From Druceiella hillmani (Eukaryota; Arthropoda; Insecta; Lepidoptera; Hepialidae), in the NCBI GenBank assembly GCA_039881145.1, contig JAYKKI010000090.1, positions 5,987,501 to 6,051,500 of the forward strand: DNA of 64,000 nt. Direction: 5' to 3'. Each line of letters begins with the position of its first letter. Position 1 is the stretch's first letter. Of the stretch, positions 46,045-57,099 are shown piece after piece. Position numbers and translations under genes: made by a program. The notes beneath the pieces were generated by a model. The model did not search any database and was not told the origin of the DNA. It saw only the letters and a list, made by a program, of their open reading frames with translations.

Positions 46045-46257
46045 AGTTGCCGACTCGGAGGATTTTATTATATTCTTCCGCTGATCCCGGTCTTGGCCAT
46101 GTTGTATGGCGTCATGGAAAAATATACCGGAGTCGGAAAATGGCTTTTTGATTTCTTTCTCGCTATTTTGCCCACCATGACTAACTTTTCTAGGCTATTT
46201 TCTTCTCATCAAGTATGTGGACAACATATTCGAGCATTCGTTGCAGGCAAATGGTGA
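46045..46257 (+). CDS. Unrecognised hydrophobic open frame, possible terminal exon
   Basis: An acceptor-like TTCATATAG (TAG at 46042-46044) is followed by 70 open codons and TGA at 46255-46257, in a patch of about 43% G+C. It reads GFYYILPLIPVLAMLYGV (a likely membrane span), then MEKYTGVGKWLFDFFLAILP, then TMTNFSRLFSSHQVCGQHIR, then AFVAGKW. Codon choice looks like coding sequence. There is an AATAAA about 210 bases downstream. The family is not recognised; a fragment of a membrane protein or of a transposon are both possible. Confidence 0.3.
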   Translation, partial: SCRLGGFYYILPLIPVLAMLYGVMEKYTGVGKWLFDFFLAILPTMTNFSRLFSSHQVCGQHIRAFVAGKW

Positions 46258-46259
46258 AC

Positions 46260-47530
46260 GGTCTTGTTTTTATTTTCAGCTCCTGGTGTATAGACACATT
46301 AGTTTGTTTAGCAGTCCTTTTTAAAAAAAACCCTTAAATAATGGTAGATAACTTAACTGTTGCAATTTTCGTGGATTTTCGAAGGAAATATAGCAAAACC
46401 ATTTTGAACCATAGATTTATATAGATATATAATATAGATATAACATATCTGATGAAAAATACGTTTAAATAAAAAACATCGTATGGCATGATTTAGTACA
46501 TTTTTATAGCGTTACGGGAAATTTTATAACTCATCGTTATTAAAAGTTTGAAAAAATCGTCAACAGATGGCGTTAGCTTTATCTTATAACACAATATCAT
46601 TTAATTTCTTCAACAGTTTAGTTAAGAAATCTCAAATAATTTTGAACGTAAACAAAATATTTATAGGGGCGTAAGTAGATGGCGCTATAAATAAAAATAC
46701 CCACGTCAATAAAGCAGGAGTCAAAAGTTATTGAACTATAAACATTAAACAAATTATAAACGATATTAGAGGCAATATGTTGTTTATGATTGCATCGATT
46801 ATGTTTGCGTTTTTTTGCATACGGAACATTCACCCATTAAAAAATTTAATGATTATAAATCTAGATTAATTGACATGCAGTGGAGGATAAAACAAACATT
46901 TTTCTAATTAGGCTTTGAAATTAGATTGAACTGGTATTACTGTAAATGATGGACGTGAAAATATCCATAGCTCGAAAGTAAAATTTCAATATTTTTTTAA
47001 TGAAATTGTAATAAATTTCACATCCGGTCGGCAGACGAAACGTGGACTGTTTTTAAAGGTGAACGACCTAGACGTCGGTACTATTTGCAATATACTTCTT
47101 ATTTTTTAGTGACAGTACACATATCATTAATTCATTGTCAATGTCGACGGTTACTAATTACGCATGGCGAGGAGGTCGTAACGGGCAACCCTGAACCTGG
47201 ATAGGAGTCAGGCACCTTACACTTGCACGAGTGAGTGTATTTTTGACTAGACATGACAAAAATATTTGCTTACGGTCGTTGCGTAGCCGATTTTCATCTT
47301 TTATTGGAAATATATCGTTGAAAGACGTAGGTTTCTATCAGCAAATTCTTGGAAAATGATTTATTTTTAAATATATATCTAAAGAAACAAATATCTGTTA
47401 ACGTTTCAGCTTACGAAATAATCGGCGGGTAATAAAAATGCTACAGATGTCATTTATATTTACTTAACTATTTCGAGATTAATTTCTCATATATTTATAA
47501 AAGTATTACATTTTTTCGTACTTATTTGAG
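46260..47530. other. AT-rich stretch, no gene seen
   Basis: A GC-richer patch at 47155-47235 (GGCGAGGAGGTCGTAACGGG) has no open frame of note. Confidence 0.45.
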
Positions 47531-47542
47531 TAAATATTTTAA

Positions 47543-47808
47543 TATTGAATATATTTGGCGTTAATTTTGTAGAAATTCATTATTCACAATTAAATGAAAC
47601 TACGTGATGTAGTATTATTTCTACTTTCTTTAATTTCTTTACCACGACCTAGGTTTCGTTGTATTACAACATCTTCAGGTGGGATATTAGCAAAGATCTT
47701 TGCTAATATCCCACCTGAAGATGTTGTAATACAACGAAACCTAGGTCGTGGTAAAGAAATTAAAGAAAGTAGAAATAATACTACATCACGTAGTTTCATT
47801 TAATTGTG
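47543..47808 (+). mobile_element. Palindromic element copy D, apparently intact (perfect palindrome)
   Basis: A tail TATTGAATATATTTGGCG..GTAGAAATTCATTAT (47543 on) leads into a perfect inverted repeat. Bases 47581-47696 and 47697-47812 are exact reverse complements with no spacer (centre AGATCT). The right arm ends ..TTTAATTGTG at 47808. Direct repeats AATATTTTAA (47533-47542) and AATATTTGAA (47809-47818) flank it. Because of the symmetry the same 69-codon frame is open on both strands (start MKLRDVVLFLLSL, end NNTTSRSFI); I regard it as a by-product of the palindrome. No transposase is encoded, so it is non-autonomous. Confidence 0.9.
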
Positions 47809-47818
47809 AATATTTGAA

Positions 47819-49395
47819 ATTATTTCGTACTTACTTGAGTAAATATTTGAATATATGTATCTTCCAATTCACGTTTCTTATGAAAAAATACTACTTCAAC
47901 GTTTCTCTTAGCGGAATAAAATTATTTTTCAATTTTTATACCCCTAAAAGTGAATTAAATTTTAAAAATTAATGATAATAGTTACAGCATGTGAAGTTCA
48001 GATTTTTGTAACTGTATTAGAAAAAATAAAACAGTATTCCATTATGTGGTGTTATTGATATGAAAGTGCATTCAGCATCCATCCCTTAAGAACCATTTTC
48101 TCGACATTTTAACATTATTTGCATTACGTCAATAATTGTACAAAAGGGGTAAACTAGTTTAATTGCACCACTGAATTATTTATCGTATATTTAATAATTA
48201 CATCTAAAATCAATAATGATGTCAAAATTCATCATGCACAAAGTTCCGGTAAGAGTGTTATTCAAATGCCTTTTTTTAAATTAACAGAACAATAGCAGTA
48301 GAAACTATTATTGTTGGTTTCCGCTATTAATTATTATGAATTATTTTTAAAATACCGTATTTCTGAGATATCGGAATTACATTGACCGAATATAATTTCG
48401 ATATTTTAAAAATATGAACTTGAAACAATTGATTTTTGTAGCGTAACCGAGAAGTCTGAAGATAATCCTATTTTGGTAACTCCGCCAGTCCCTTTTTTAT
48501 ATTAAGTTCCTAACCAGAATAGGTTAGGTACATAAATTTTACAATAGTTACAATTACCTATAATTTTATCGGTTCGAATTATTTAGCTTTAAAGTCAATG
48601 TGTGTCTGCCTTCCCATTTAAAGCAAGATTATTTATAATCCAATCCAACTTCATGAGTTTGGAACTACCAAGAAAAACACTCAAGGTCACTGAATAAACG
48701 CATATAGGAATTATAGGACGACTGAGCTTGCTAGATTACTAATATGAATATTAAAATATATTTTACAATCTGTAATTAAAAAAGAATACAGATGAATCTC
48801 AATAGCAGATCCAACTAATCGGGTATTATAATCCTTATTCAGCCACCGTAGACCATTTTGAGTACATATGAGTACAAGATAAGAGTTTATAAATTAATAT
48901 AGTTTGATATTTTGTGACATGGCTACGTAATCATATCTTATGAGCGGTCTGACATCGGTTTTTAAACCTACTTTGTTACCATTTCTCTCTATTTTCTTGG
49001 TACCTATCTTGATAACCTGGATATTTGGGTACTTGATATATTTAATAATTATTTAAAATATCCCGTATTTTAATAAAAAATAGTCGAAATTATGTTCAAT
49101 CATAATGGTTTATAATTTATGCTATGAATTTTTGAAGTGAAACATTGATGAGAATAAAATGTCATGGTTGAATTTCTTGTAGCATTTTGTCACATTTTTG
49201 GTATATTATTCTGTAAATCTCTGACGATATACTATCTAAAATTATGAAAAAAACTATTTTTGCGATCCTCATTTTTAGCTCTTTCAAATGATACCCGACA
49301 CTAAATCTGGAATGAAAAAACATGTTTGGCTACTTAATTAACCCCCTAAAATTTCCCTATAAGTATTTTTGAGATTTAGCAATTAAGATGTATGC
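47819..49395. other. AT-rich stretch, no gene seen
   Basis: TTTCGTACTTACTTGAGTAAATATTTGAATATATG at about 47820-47855 is a near copy of 47513-47550, i.e. sequence on both sides of element D. Confidence 0.5.
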
Positions 49396-49525
49396 ATGTT
49401 AACATATTTTATTACTATACCAGCTTTGAAGTTTCTACATCAAGTGGTTTCTGAGAAAAACGGCTGTAACAGATAGACAGATAGACACCTGCGGATCTCA
49501 TAAGGGTTCCTTGTTTTCCTTTTAA
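49180..49525 (-). repeat. Dispersed CGGAACCCT-type repeat
   Basis: Minus orientation, ending TTTCTGAGAAAAACGGCTGTAACAGATAGACAG..GATCTCATAAGGGTTCC. Confidence 0.7.
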
Positions 49526-50090
49526 GTTAAGGCATCTTAAAGATAGGAAAACGTGAATATTGTAATGCCTTTAGAGATATTTTTAAATTTAATTAGATAA
49601 AATATGCAAAAAATATTCTACATTTACGACTTACAAGGTCTTCAATAACGAATTACATTTTGGTTGAAAAATGTATTATAGCCATTTTCCTTTTGAAAGG
49701 CGGCTTTGACGATATCACCTATCAATTTTGGCTCTGCGTTCCTTCGATAAAATAGTAGCTTAAGATCGAAGACGACTTAATAGCTATTCGATATGACCTT
49801 GACCTTGAAAACTTTCAAAACGATAGTATCTTTCAGTCGATAGTATTTTTTCAGTTGTTGTCAACAGTTTATTGTATTTAGTTTTTAACTTTATTGTGCT
49901 TTTTATTACATTACATTATGTGTGTTTCATCATCGTCTTTATTTCTTTTCACGCGCCAATAAGTTTGCTGAAATATTTTACAAATGATATTAGAATCACT
50001 TCTTTAATATTTTCAGAGCCGTCGTCTCGTTATCTATCACTTCGACTCCGGAATTTTGCCCTGAAACTAAATTTAAACTGAAACAAACGC
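49526..50090. other. AT-rich stretch, no gene seen
   Basis: No supported feature. Confidence 0.5.
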
Positions 50091-50109
50091 CGTGATAGCG
50101 AAATTAAAC

Positions 50110-50500
50110 GTGTTGATATTATAACCGTTTCTCCGAAAGCGCGCACTGGCTCTCTGTTACACATTTTTTTTTCATCCCAAAAACCTGTTTCGGACTCGAG
50201 ACGGCAAATTGTTGTCGAGTCGGCCGCGTAGAAAATACATTTCGTGTAGGAGGCAGAGCTAGCTGGATGCTGTGAGATTTATTTCGGCGCGTCTCTCCGC
50301 CCGGTCTATTTTTCGCGCGCCGCAGATTATTTTCTACGCGCGCATACGAATAGTTTCGCGTTTATTTATATCCAAGATAGTATCGTCGCAGGTGAGCGTT
50401 GAGAGTCCGCGGCTTGGGCTATGATACTCTTTGTTCAATGGTTGGAGAAGGTGGGCGGGCGTTGTTTTTGCTGACGGCGATTCAGCTGCGCCTTTTTGTT
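50110..50500. promoter_or_regulatory. CpG-rich promoter-like island, possibly for Zasp
   Basis: About 390 bases with a sharp rise in G+C and CpG. On the minus strand GGATATAAATAAAC (TATAAATA at 50370-50363) is a good TATA box pointing left, towards the Zasp exon 7.8 kb away, followed by CpG-rich presumed 5' untranslated sequence. On the plus strand GTCGCAGGTGAGCG near 50387-50396 is a strong donor, so rightward transcription is also possible. No protein-coding frame is recognised. The position between the 60.4-kb gene end and the Zasp exon fits an alternative Zasp promoter; this is inference. Confidence 0.42.
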
Positions 50501-50731
50501 TTGATTAAGGACATAGTATGGGGGAGTATTTAGTAATTGGAATCGCTAATTTATTGGGTATTTGTTTACAGTTTCTCAATTTCTTTTTCACGATATAAGA
50601 GTAGCCAGAAAACAGAGATATTTTAGTAACGGTGTGTTAATACAGTGCATCGAATATTTGTATTAATTTTTATACATTTTGACTAAGTATTCTGTAAAGA
50701 TAAAAGCTTCATCTTAAATCATTAAGGAACT

Positions 50732-50767
50732 TATATATATATATATATATATATATATTCTAATATC

Positions 50768-50810
<43 letters not shown>
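50732..50810. repeat. Two adjacent (TA)n microsatellites
   Basis: TA runs at 50732-50758 and 50771-50810 separated by CTAATATCATG. Confidence 0.95.
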
Positions 50811-50811
<1 letters not shown>

Positions 50812-52240
50812 TGGTTTAAAATTAGATTAACTCCGATCTTTTATAATGTTCGGATATGTAAATATGAAATATTGTTGAAATATATAAAATTTTGAAAAGC
50901 CTACTAAATAGCGAAAATCCGAATAATCATGAAAATTTTCAGATATTTTAGAGATTTGTAAAATTTAAAAAAGGGAATATTTCGGGAACCGAGTCACCGA
51001 GTAATAAATTTGAACTGGCGCTTAGTACACAAACGGATTTAGTTCGGAATAACTAGCAAAAAAAGAAATGTTCGTGTCTTCAGAGAGAAAGTTGATTTAA
51101 TTGGGAGAATCTAATTATGGAGGAGAGAGTTCGTCATGGAAGTTTATATATGATTAACAGTAAACCCATCGAGTTTGAGCTCGTTTGGCTTATCTCAACG
51201 AGCTCCTTGTTTATATTGCGGTAACCACAAGTGTCTGATAATGGAGGTGATAAGTTGTCATGGGAACATTTTACTGTTTAACAGTAAACTTATCGAATTC
51301 AGGCTGATTTGATTTGTCCCAATGAGTATTTTGATTACCAAAGAATACCTTTAGTTCATTTTGAAACTGTTACTATTCTTATTATTACTATTTTGTTATT
51401 ATTAAAATTGCCCGACTAATACGATTTTTTTTATTGATTGTCAGTAGACATGCTAAATTACTGTTTATAATCAATAAATTGCCACATTTACCGTAATATA
51501 TTTTAGTGGAGTTTTATTCTGAAAACAAATGCAGACAATAAAAATATTAGGGAAATATCCCAAGAATTGCAACTCGTGTAAAGTTGGTATTTATATATGC
51601 ACTTAATATACATACATACATACATGATTATATAGTATAGATAGGGTTGCCATCCGTCCTATTTTGTCCGACACTATCTTATTTTTAGGCCTAAGTTTAC
51701 CTGGCATGATTTATATGCGTCGGGGTTGTAAATTAAACGCTTTTCTATTATTAAGACATTAATTATGTCAATGAACTTACGAAACAAATAAACTAAAACC
51801 AGAAAATGTATATCGAATTAATAAGACTAAATATAATTTTGAAACGGCTTGTCAGGATTTTATGACTGGCTCTTATAGAAGTGTAAAAATGTAATAACGT
51901 CCTAAAGCTGGAATCAAACCATGGAGAAATGAATATACTTTAGCAAAAAGTAATTTTTTATGCTTTTCTGTATTGAATTGAAAGAAAAATTACACTAAAA
52001 ATGTTTTTAGATGGTTTAAAAATCCACGCATTTGCAATGAATCGTTTATTATAGTTTTTTCGATCATTTAACATAGTTTTTTCGATAAAATTTCCATTTT
52101 GACGTGACACTTCGCGTTGAAAAAGTTGGCGACGCGATAGTTTCTTGTCTATGATCGGCTGTTTTTCGGAAACTATGAACGATATATGCAATAACTTTAT
52201 ACCATTATGTAGTTTAGAACCTAACTTAAATAATACATGT
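50811..52240. other. No gene; a diverged duplication at 51110-51350
   Basis: TAATTATGGAGG..TCATGGAAG..TTAACAGTAAACCCATCGAG..GAGCTC recurs about 125 bases later as ATAATGGAGG..TCATGGGAAC..TTAACAGTAAACTTATCGAATTC. Confidence 0.55.
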
Positions 52241-52245
52241 CAAAA

Positions 52246-52248
<3 letters not shown>

Positions 52249-52297
<49 letters not shown>
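52249..52297. repeat. (TA)n microsatellite
   Basis: About 24 TA dinucleotides. Confidence 0.97.
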
Positions 52298-52299
<2 letters not shown>

Positions 52300-52301
<2 letters not shown>

Positions 52302-53350
52302 GATACGTATATACATGTAATGGCATAGTACCCATAGTATTCATGCAGCCAAACTAGATGGCGTTACAGTTCGTTGTTATTCATTGGGCAATGTTCTTTG
52401 TCGCACCCATCACCCGCAGCCTTATCGGCGACACAATCAACCTTTTTTTTTTCTAAAAGTTTGATAAGTAACTAAAACCATTAATTTTCAAATGTTATTG
52501 ACAAAGAAAAAGGAAAAAGTGTAGAATTATTTTTTGATAGTGCGCGTTTTTCAGGCGCTTTTTCGCCTTCACTTTTATTTACATAAAACTTAGCATGGTT
52601 ACCATAGCAATGTTAGGGATTGTATGCATCCAAATCGAAGCACGTCGAAAATTAAACTTAATTTTGAAATTTAATTATTATTGTAATAATTTTTGTGATA
52701 TTATTATAGTTTTACTCTTTTTGAAATTAAAAGACTGGAAAAATATTCAAGTTGTATTTTTATATTTTAAACATTTATCAATTTATTTTGATGTAACGAC
52801 AGAAACACGTTGTGCCATTAATTAACCCATAGCGATTATCTAATCATTAGAACGTTATTAGCAAATTGTTTATATGAGAAAGAATATTATGTTGTTTTCT
52901 ATAGCTATTTAATGTCACTTACATAAGTATAATGGAAAACGACTAAAGTTATGCTTACCTAAACACTTAGTAAATTTATTATTTCTTAAATAAAATTAAA
53001 ACTCAGTGACTCTACTGCAATTGAGAGTAACCTCGACAAGGTCTTTGCAGAAAATGCGAGTCTCTGAAATATTGTTTGTCATCACATAGTGAGTAGGTTT
53101 TAAAACAGGTAATAAATTTTATTAACTCTTCTGATTCATGAAGTGAAAAAGTTATTATTATAAAAAGTTTTCATGAAATTTTCGTATATGTTATTTTTTC
53201 AAGGTGTACTAAATGGCCATATAATATTGAATATTTTGCAAAATTTTGAGTTCCATTGCCAAATTTATTCAATTAATTTAAGTTTGCAGTTAATTTAATA
53301 AAAACATTATTAATTCATTAGATTCAGAAAGAAGAAGGTTTTTCAAATCA
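52300..53350. other. AT-rich stretch, no gene seen
   Basis: The 76-codon plus frame at 52595 starts MVTIAMLGIVCIQIEARRKL but then becomes Phe/Tyr/Ile-rich; not supported. Confidence 0.45.
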
Positions 53351-53364
53351 ATATACTGTTTATG

Positions 53365-53547
53365 CGCATTTAAATGAAACTACGTGATGTAGTATTATTT
53401 CTACTTTCTTTAAGTTCTTTACCACGGCCTAGGTTTCGTTGTATTACAACATCTAGTTATCAACAAGGGATATCTTTGCTACATCACGTAGTTTCATTTA
53501 AATGTGAATAATGAATTTCTACAAAATTAACGCCAAATATATTCAAT
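53365..53547 (-). mobile_element. Palindromic element copy E (second arm mostly deleted)
   Basis: A full first arm (CATTTAAATGAAACTACG to ACAACATCTA) is followed by a rearranged middle (GTTATCAACAAGGGA), the outer end of the second arm (CTACATCACGTAGTTTCATTTAAATGTG) and the tail ending ATATTCAATA. Flanks ACTGTTTATG (53355-53364) and ACAGTTTATG (53548-53557) agree at 9 of 10 bases. Confidence 0.85.
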
Positions 53548-53856
53548 ACAGTTTATGATTTTTACTTTCAGAATTATTACGTATAACGAATTTTTTTATG
53601 AAATTTTTAATTTGCTAAAGACTCTACTTAAACTATTCAATATTGAATAAATTAACAATTTTCATGAAAGTTTTTTTACGTGGCCGAAAAGCGTGTTTTT
53701 TTTTCTTAAATGAATTATGACATATTTGTTAAAAAAAATGGAAATATTTCTAAAATTTATTTTATATTTTTTAAATGTATTCATAATTGTCAAATAAGAT
53801 TCATACAGTTTTTATTATAATTACTAATTGATTTGCAAATAAAAGATGATTGCATC

Positions 53857-53859
<3 letters not shown>

Positions 53860-53914
<55 letters not shown>
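53860..53914. repeat. (TA)n microsatellite
   Basis: About 27 TA dinucleotides. Confidence 0.97.
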
Positions 53915-53918
<4 letters not shown>

Positions 53919-54164
53919 GAAGAGACGACCGTCTAAGTATTATTATGTCTCATTGCAACATACTTATATAATATTCATACATAATAAAACAAATAGTCTT
54001 AGTATTCGCTGATTCGGTAATTTGATGATATGTTTAACGCTGGTCGTTACTAAAATTTTCGAGCGGGTGACGTTGAGTCTCTTTTCTAGTTTTTACGGAA
54101 TGGTTAAAGAAAATAATAATGCCTTTCGTTATATGTAAAGTTTATTATTCATACACACACACAC

Positions 54165-54380
54165 ATTGCTCGGATTTATGGTGCAAAATTCTCTTGGCGT
54201 GGAGATCCTGGGAGTGCAAAAGGCCAGTCGAGCGGGCGCAAATGAGATGGAAGGATGACATAATCAAAATGGCGAGAACAAACTGGATACAGACAGCCCG
54301 AAATAGAACCGGGTGGTGCAGATTAAAGGAGGCCTCCACCAAAATGGTTGAGAATGGCTTATTATGATATGAATGATATG
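54165..54380 (+). pseudogene. RTE-type LINE, 3' end of the reverse-transcriptase ORF and tail
   Basis: One plus-strand frame reads WCKILLAWRSWECKRPVERA, then QMRWKDDIIKMARTNWIQTA, then RNRTGWCRLKEAS, stopping near 54367. RP..R...RW.DDI.K.A..NW...A..R..W..L.EA is the signature C-terminus of RTE-clade LINE proteins. After the stop comes ATTATGATATGAATGATATG, a short repeated 3' tail as RTE elements have instead of poly-A. Only the last 65 or so codons are present, so it is a dead 5'-truncated insertion. Elements of this type supply the enzyme for SINEs such as that at 25.75 kb. Confidence 0.85.
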
Positions 54381-54524
54381 ATTATTCATACATGTGGGCG
54401 GTGCGTAAGCTATATTTTAAGTATATTTCTGTAAAAAAATTAATTTTTTTCCTTCGAATCACTACTTAGGCAGATATTTATTCTGAAACGATAGAGAGTT
54501 GTCGGGATATTTTTCCTTAATATT

Positions 54525-54564
54525 TTCTACTCGTATGAACAATAGAAACGTTCTTTGTTTCATA

Positions 54565-54632
<68 letters not shown>

Positions 54633-54985
54633 TCAGTTTGACACACAGAATCATCTGCATGAATAATAGACGCTTACTTTGTAACACAGTGTATAGATAT
54701 AAACTCAGTTTGACGCACAGAATCATCTGCATGAATAATAGACACATACGTTATAACATAGTACATATATACTTAGTTTGACCCATAGAATCAGCTGATG
54801 AGCAATAGACACGTTCCTTGTTACTCATTATTTACATAGTAAGTACTCGGTTTGACGTATAGAATCATTTGTATGGATGTACATATTTCTTGTTACATAT
54901 AATGTATATTTGTACTCAGTTTGATACATAGAATGACCTGCATGAATAAGAGATAAATTATTTATTACGTAAGGGCCTAAAATAA
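54525..54985 (+). repeat. Degenerate tandem array, about 72-bp unit, five to six copies
   Basis: Each unit carries ACTCAGTTTGACACACAGAATCATCTGCATGAATAATAGACAC and a TTRTAACA..GTATATA section. The first unit has a (TA)n expansion at 54568-54631. An isolated relative is at 17.79 kb. Confidence 0.88.
54568..54631. repeat. (TA)n microsatellite inside the 72-bp array
   Basis: About 32 TA dinucleotides, expanded from the GTATATA part of the unit. Confidence 0.95.
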
Positions 54986-54989
54986 TACA

Positions 54990-56165
54990 TTGATATGTAC
55001 TCGTAAGTACGTAACAGACTTATGTACTATGGTATCCGTTATGAAATGTTTTTATAAGTTTAAATAAGTCTATTTTGATATTTTTTAAATATTTTGCCAG
55101 CAAATTTTTAAAATTTATCTTTTGAATACCCCCTCTTCATAATTCCTATTTTTTTATCATTAGATCATTTTTCGTCAATATATACATATATACGCATTAT
55201 TATATTTACGTCAAATCCGAATAATTAACGTGAATTAGATAGGTATAAAAAAGTTATTAAACCAATGCAATTATTTGTAATCTTTATCGTCGTTGTAAAT
55301 AGAATAAATAAGATATAGACTGGTAAATAACATTTGGAAAACCTACTTCGTTATTAATTTGCTGTTTACCTATTTTTTTTAATTCCAGGAGAATTTCATA
55401 AATATTCCTTTCAATATCTCATTCGTCATAATTCATATCTTATTTTGTGTCAGATAATTGTTGTCTAAAATACACATAGGGCTATTGCTATATTTATTAC
55501 AGAGCATATATATTCGTATATACCTGGGGATGTCACGCCACGAATGTAATCCTTGTATCAAATATTATTCTCTGTGCAATGATGTATACCTACTTTAGTC
55601 GTAGACTGAATACGATAAGTGATAGTGATCCGTCGTTCATTGTTCATTAGGATCCAAAAATACACTTTTCCGCCATAATTGCATGGAAACGTAAAAGCCG
55701 GCAAAAACATTACTAATTGCGGAATTTTCTATAATAGATAAGGTAACTTGAACACATTTTGTTGGATTTTATATAAAAACAGTATTGGCGACGTTGTTAC
55801 ATCAGCACGCGTCACTACTGTAAGTCACTTGATGTCATTAAACATAACACGAATACGTAATCTTAATAATAAAAAAGTTTCATACTTAGAAGCTGTTTAA
55901 TTTACATAATGATTCTAGAGTATAATAATTATATGAAAATAAACGACTGATAAAATAAATAAAATGATTAATGGTAAACGTCTAAAATACACGTTGTTTG
56001 AATAACGTATGTGATTAATGAAAAAAAATGTAATAAAAGCTTAAAATAATGTTATACCTGTGAAGTATTTGATCGGATTGCTTTCTGTTAGTATGAAGAT
56101 GATGATTTAATGAAAGTCGTAATTGAAAAGTACTACATTCTTGTTTGTTTATTTTATTTAACAAA
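54990..56165. other. AT-rich stretch, no gene seen
   Basis: No supported feature. Confidence 0.55.
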
Positions 56166-56174
56166 ATGCCTAAT

Positions 56175-56420
56175 CAAAATTAAATAAAACTACGTGATGT
56201 GGTATTATTTCTACTTTCTTTAAGTTCTTTACCACGTCCTAGATTTCGTTGTATTACATCTTCAGGTGGACTATTAGCAATCTTGGCTAATTTAGATTTT
56301 TTTTAAATTGCATGTCGTGGTAAAGAACTTAAATAATGTAGAAATAATCCTATATCACGTAGTTTCATTTAATTGTGAATAATTAATTTCTACAAAATTA
56401 ACGCCAAATATATTCAATAT
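56175..56420 (-). mobile_element. Palindromic element copy F
   Basis: First arm AATTAAATAAAACTACGTGATG to GGACTATTAGCAA, a disturbed centre, second arm ATGTCGTGGTAAAGAACTTAA..CGTAGTTTCATTTAATTGTG and a tail ending ATATTCAATA. The flanks are related (TGCCTAATCAAAAT before; TACCTAATACCAAAT after) but imperfect and offset by a few bases. Confidence 0.85.
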
Positions 56421-56755
56421 TTGAAACTACCTAATACCAAATTGACAATACGTCAATTATTCAATAATTATGTACTGCTTTCCAGGCAGTAAATTAAACA
56501 AACTGGCGAATTCTAATTTCTTCGGACCATTAATAAGTAAAGGTCAATCAAAACATTTTAGAAATTGTAAATGTTAGCATCCCCTTTTGACATAAAGAAA
56601 ATATTTTTTTTTCATTATTATCTGTCAACAGCACCTTTCAAACGAAAGTCCTGTATGTCTGGAATTTAAGGTATCGATCCAATTATTTGTTAAACTTAAA
56701 AATTCTTCAGTAGCTTCACAACCCTGGAATTCCTGAAGGCTTAAATTCACACGAC
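56421..56755. other. Spacer between elements F and G, no gene seen
   Basis: AT-rich, with no coding-like frame. Confidence 0.6.
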
Positions 56756-56767
56756 AATTTTTTTAAA

Positions 56768-57085
56768 TATTGAATATATTTGGCGTTAATTTTGTAGAAA
56801 TTCATTATTGACAATTAAATGAAACTACGTGATGTAGTATGATTTCTACTATCTTTAAGTTCTTTACCATGACCTAGGTTTCGTTGTATTACAATATCTT
56901 CAGGTGGGCTATTAGCAAAGATTCTTTATTTCGATAAATTTTTCTTTATTTTGATAAAGATTCTTTATTCGATAATCTTTGCTAATATTCCACCTGAAGA
57001 TGTTGTAATACAATGAAACCTAGATCGTAGTAAAGAACTTAAAGAAATTAGAAATAATACTACATCACGTAGTCATTTAATTGTT
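56768..57085 (+). mobile_element. Palindromic element copy G, with exact 12-bp target duplication
   Basis: A tail TATTGAATATATTTGGCG.. then two arms. The centre has an extra insert of about 50 bases with three near-repeats of TTCTTTATTTYGATAA. The second arm ends GTAGTCATTTAATTGTT. AATTTTTTTAAA flanks both sides exactly (56756-56767 and 57086-57097). Confidence 0.88.
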
Positions 57086-57099
57086 AATTTTTTTAAAGC

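Noticed and set aside
47590..47803. Identical 69-residue proteins on both strands
   Set aside because: They are forced by the perfect palindrome; other copies of the element do not keep the frame.
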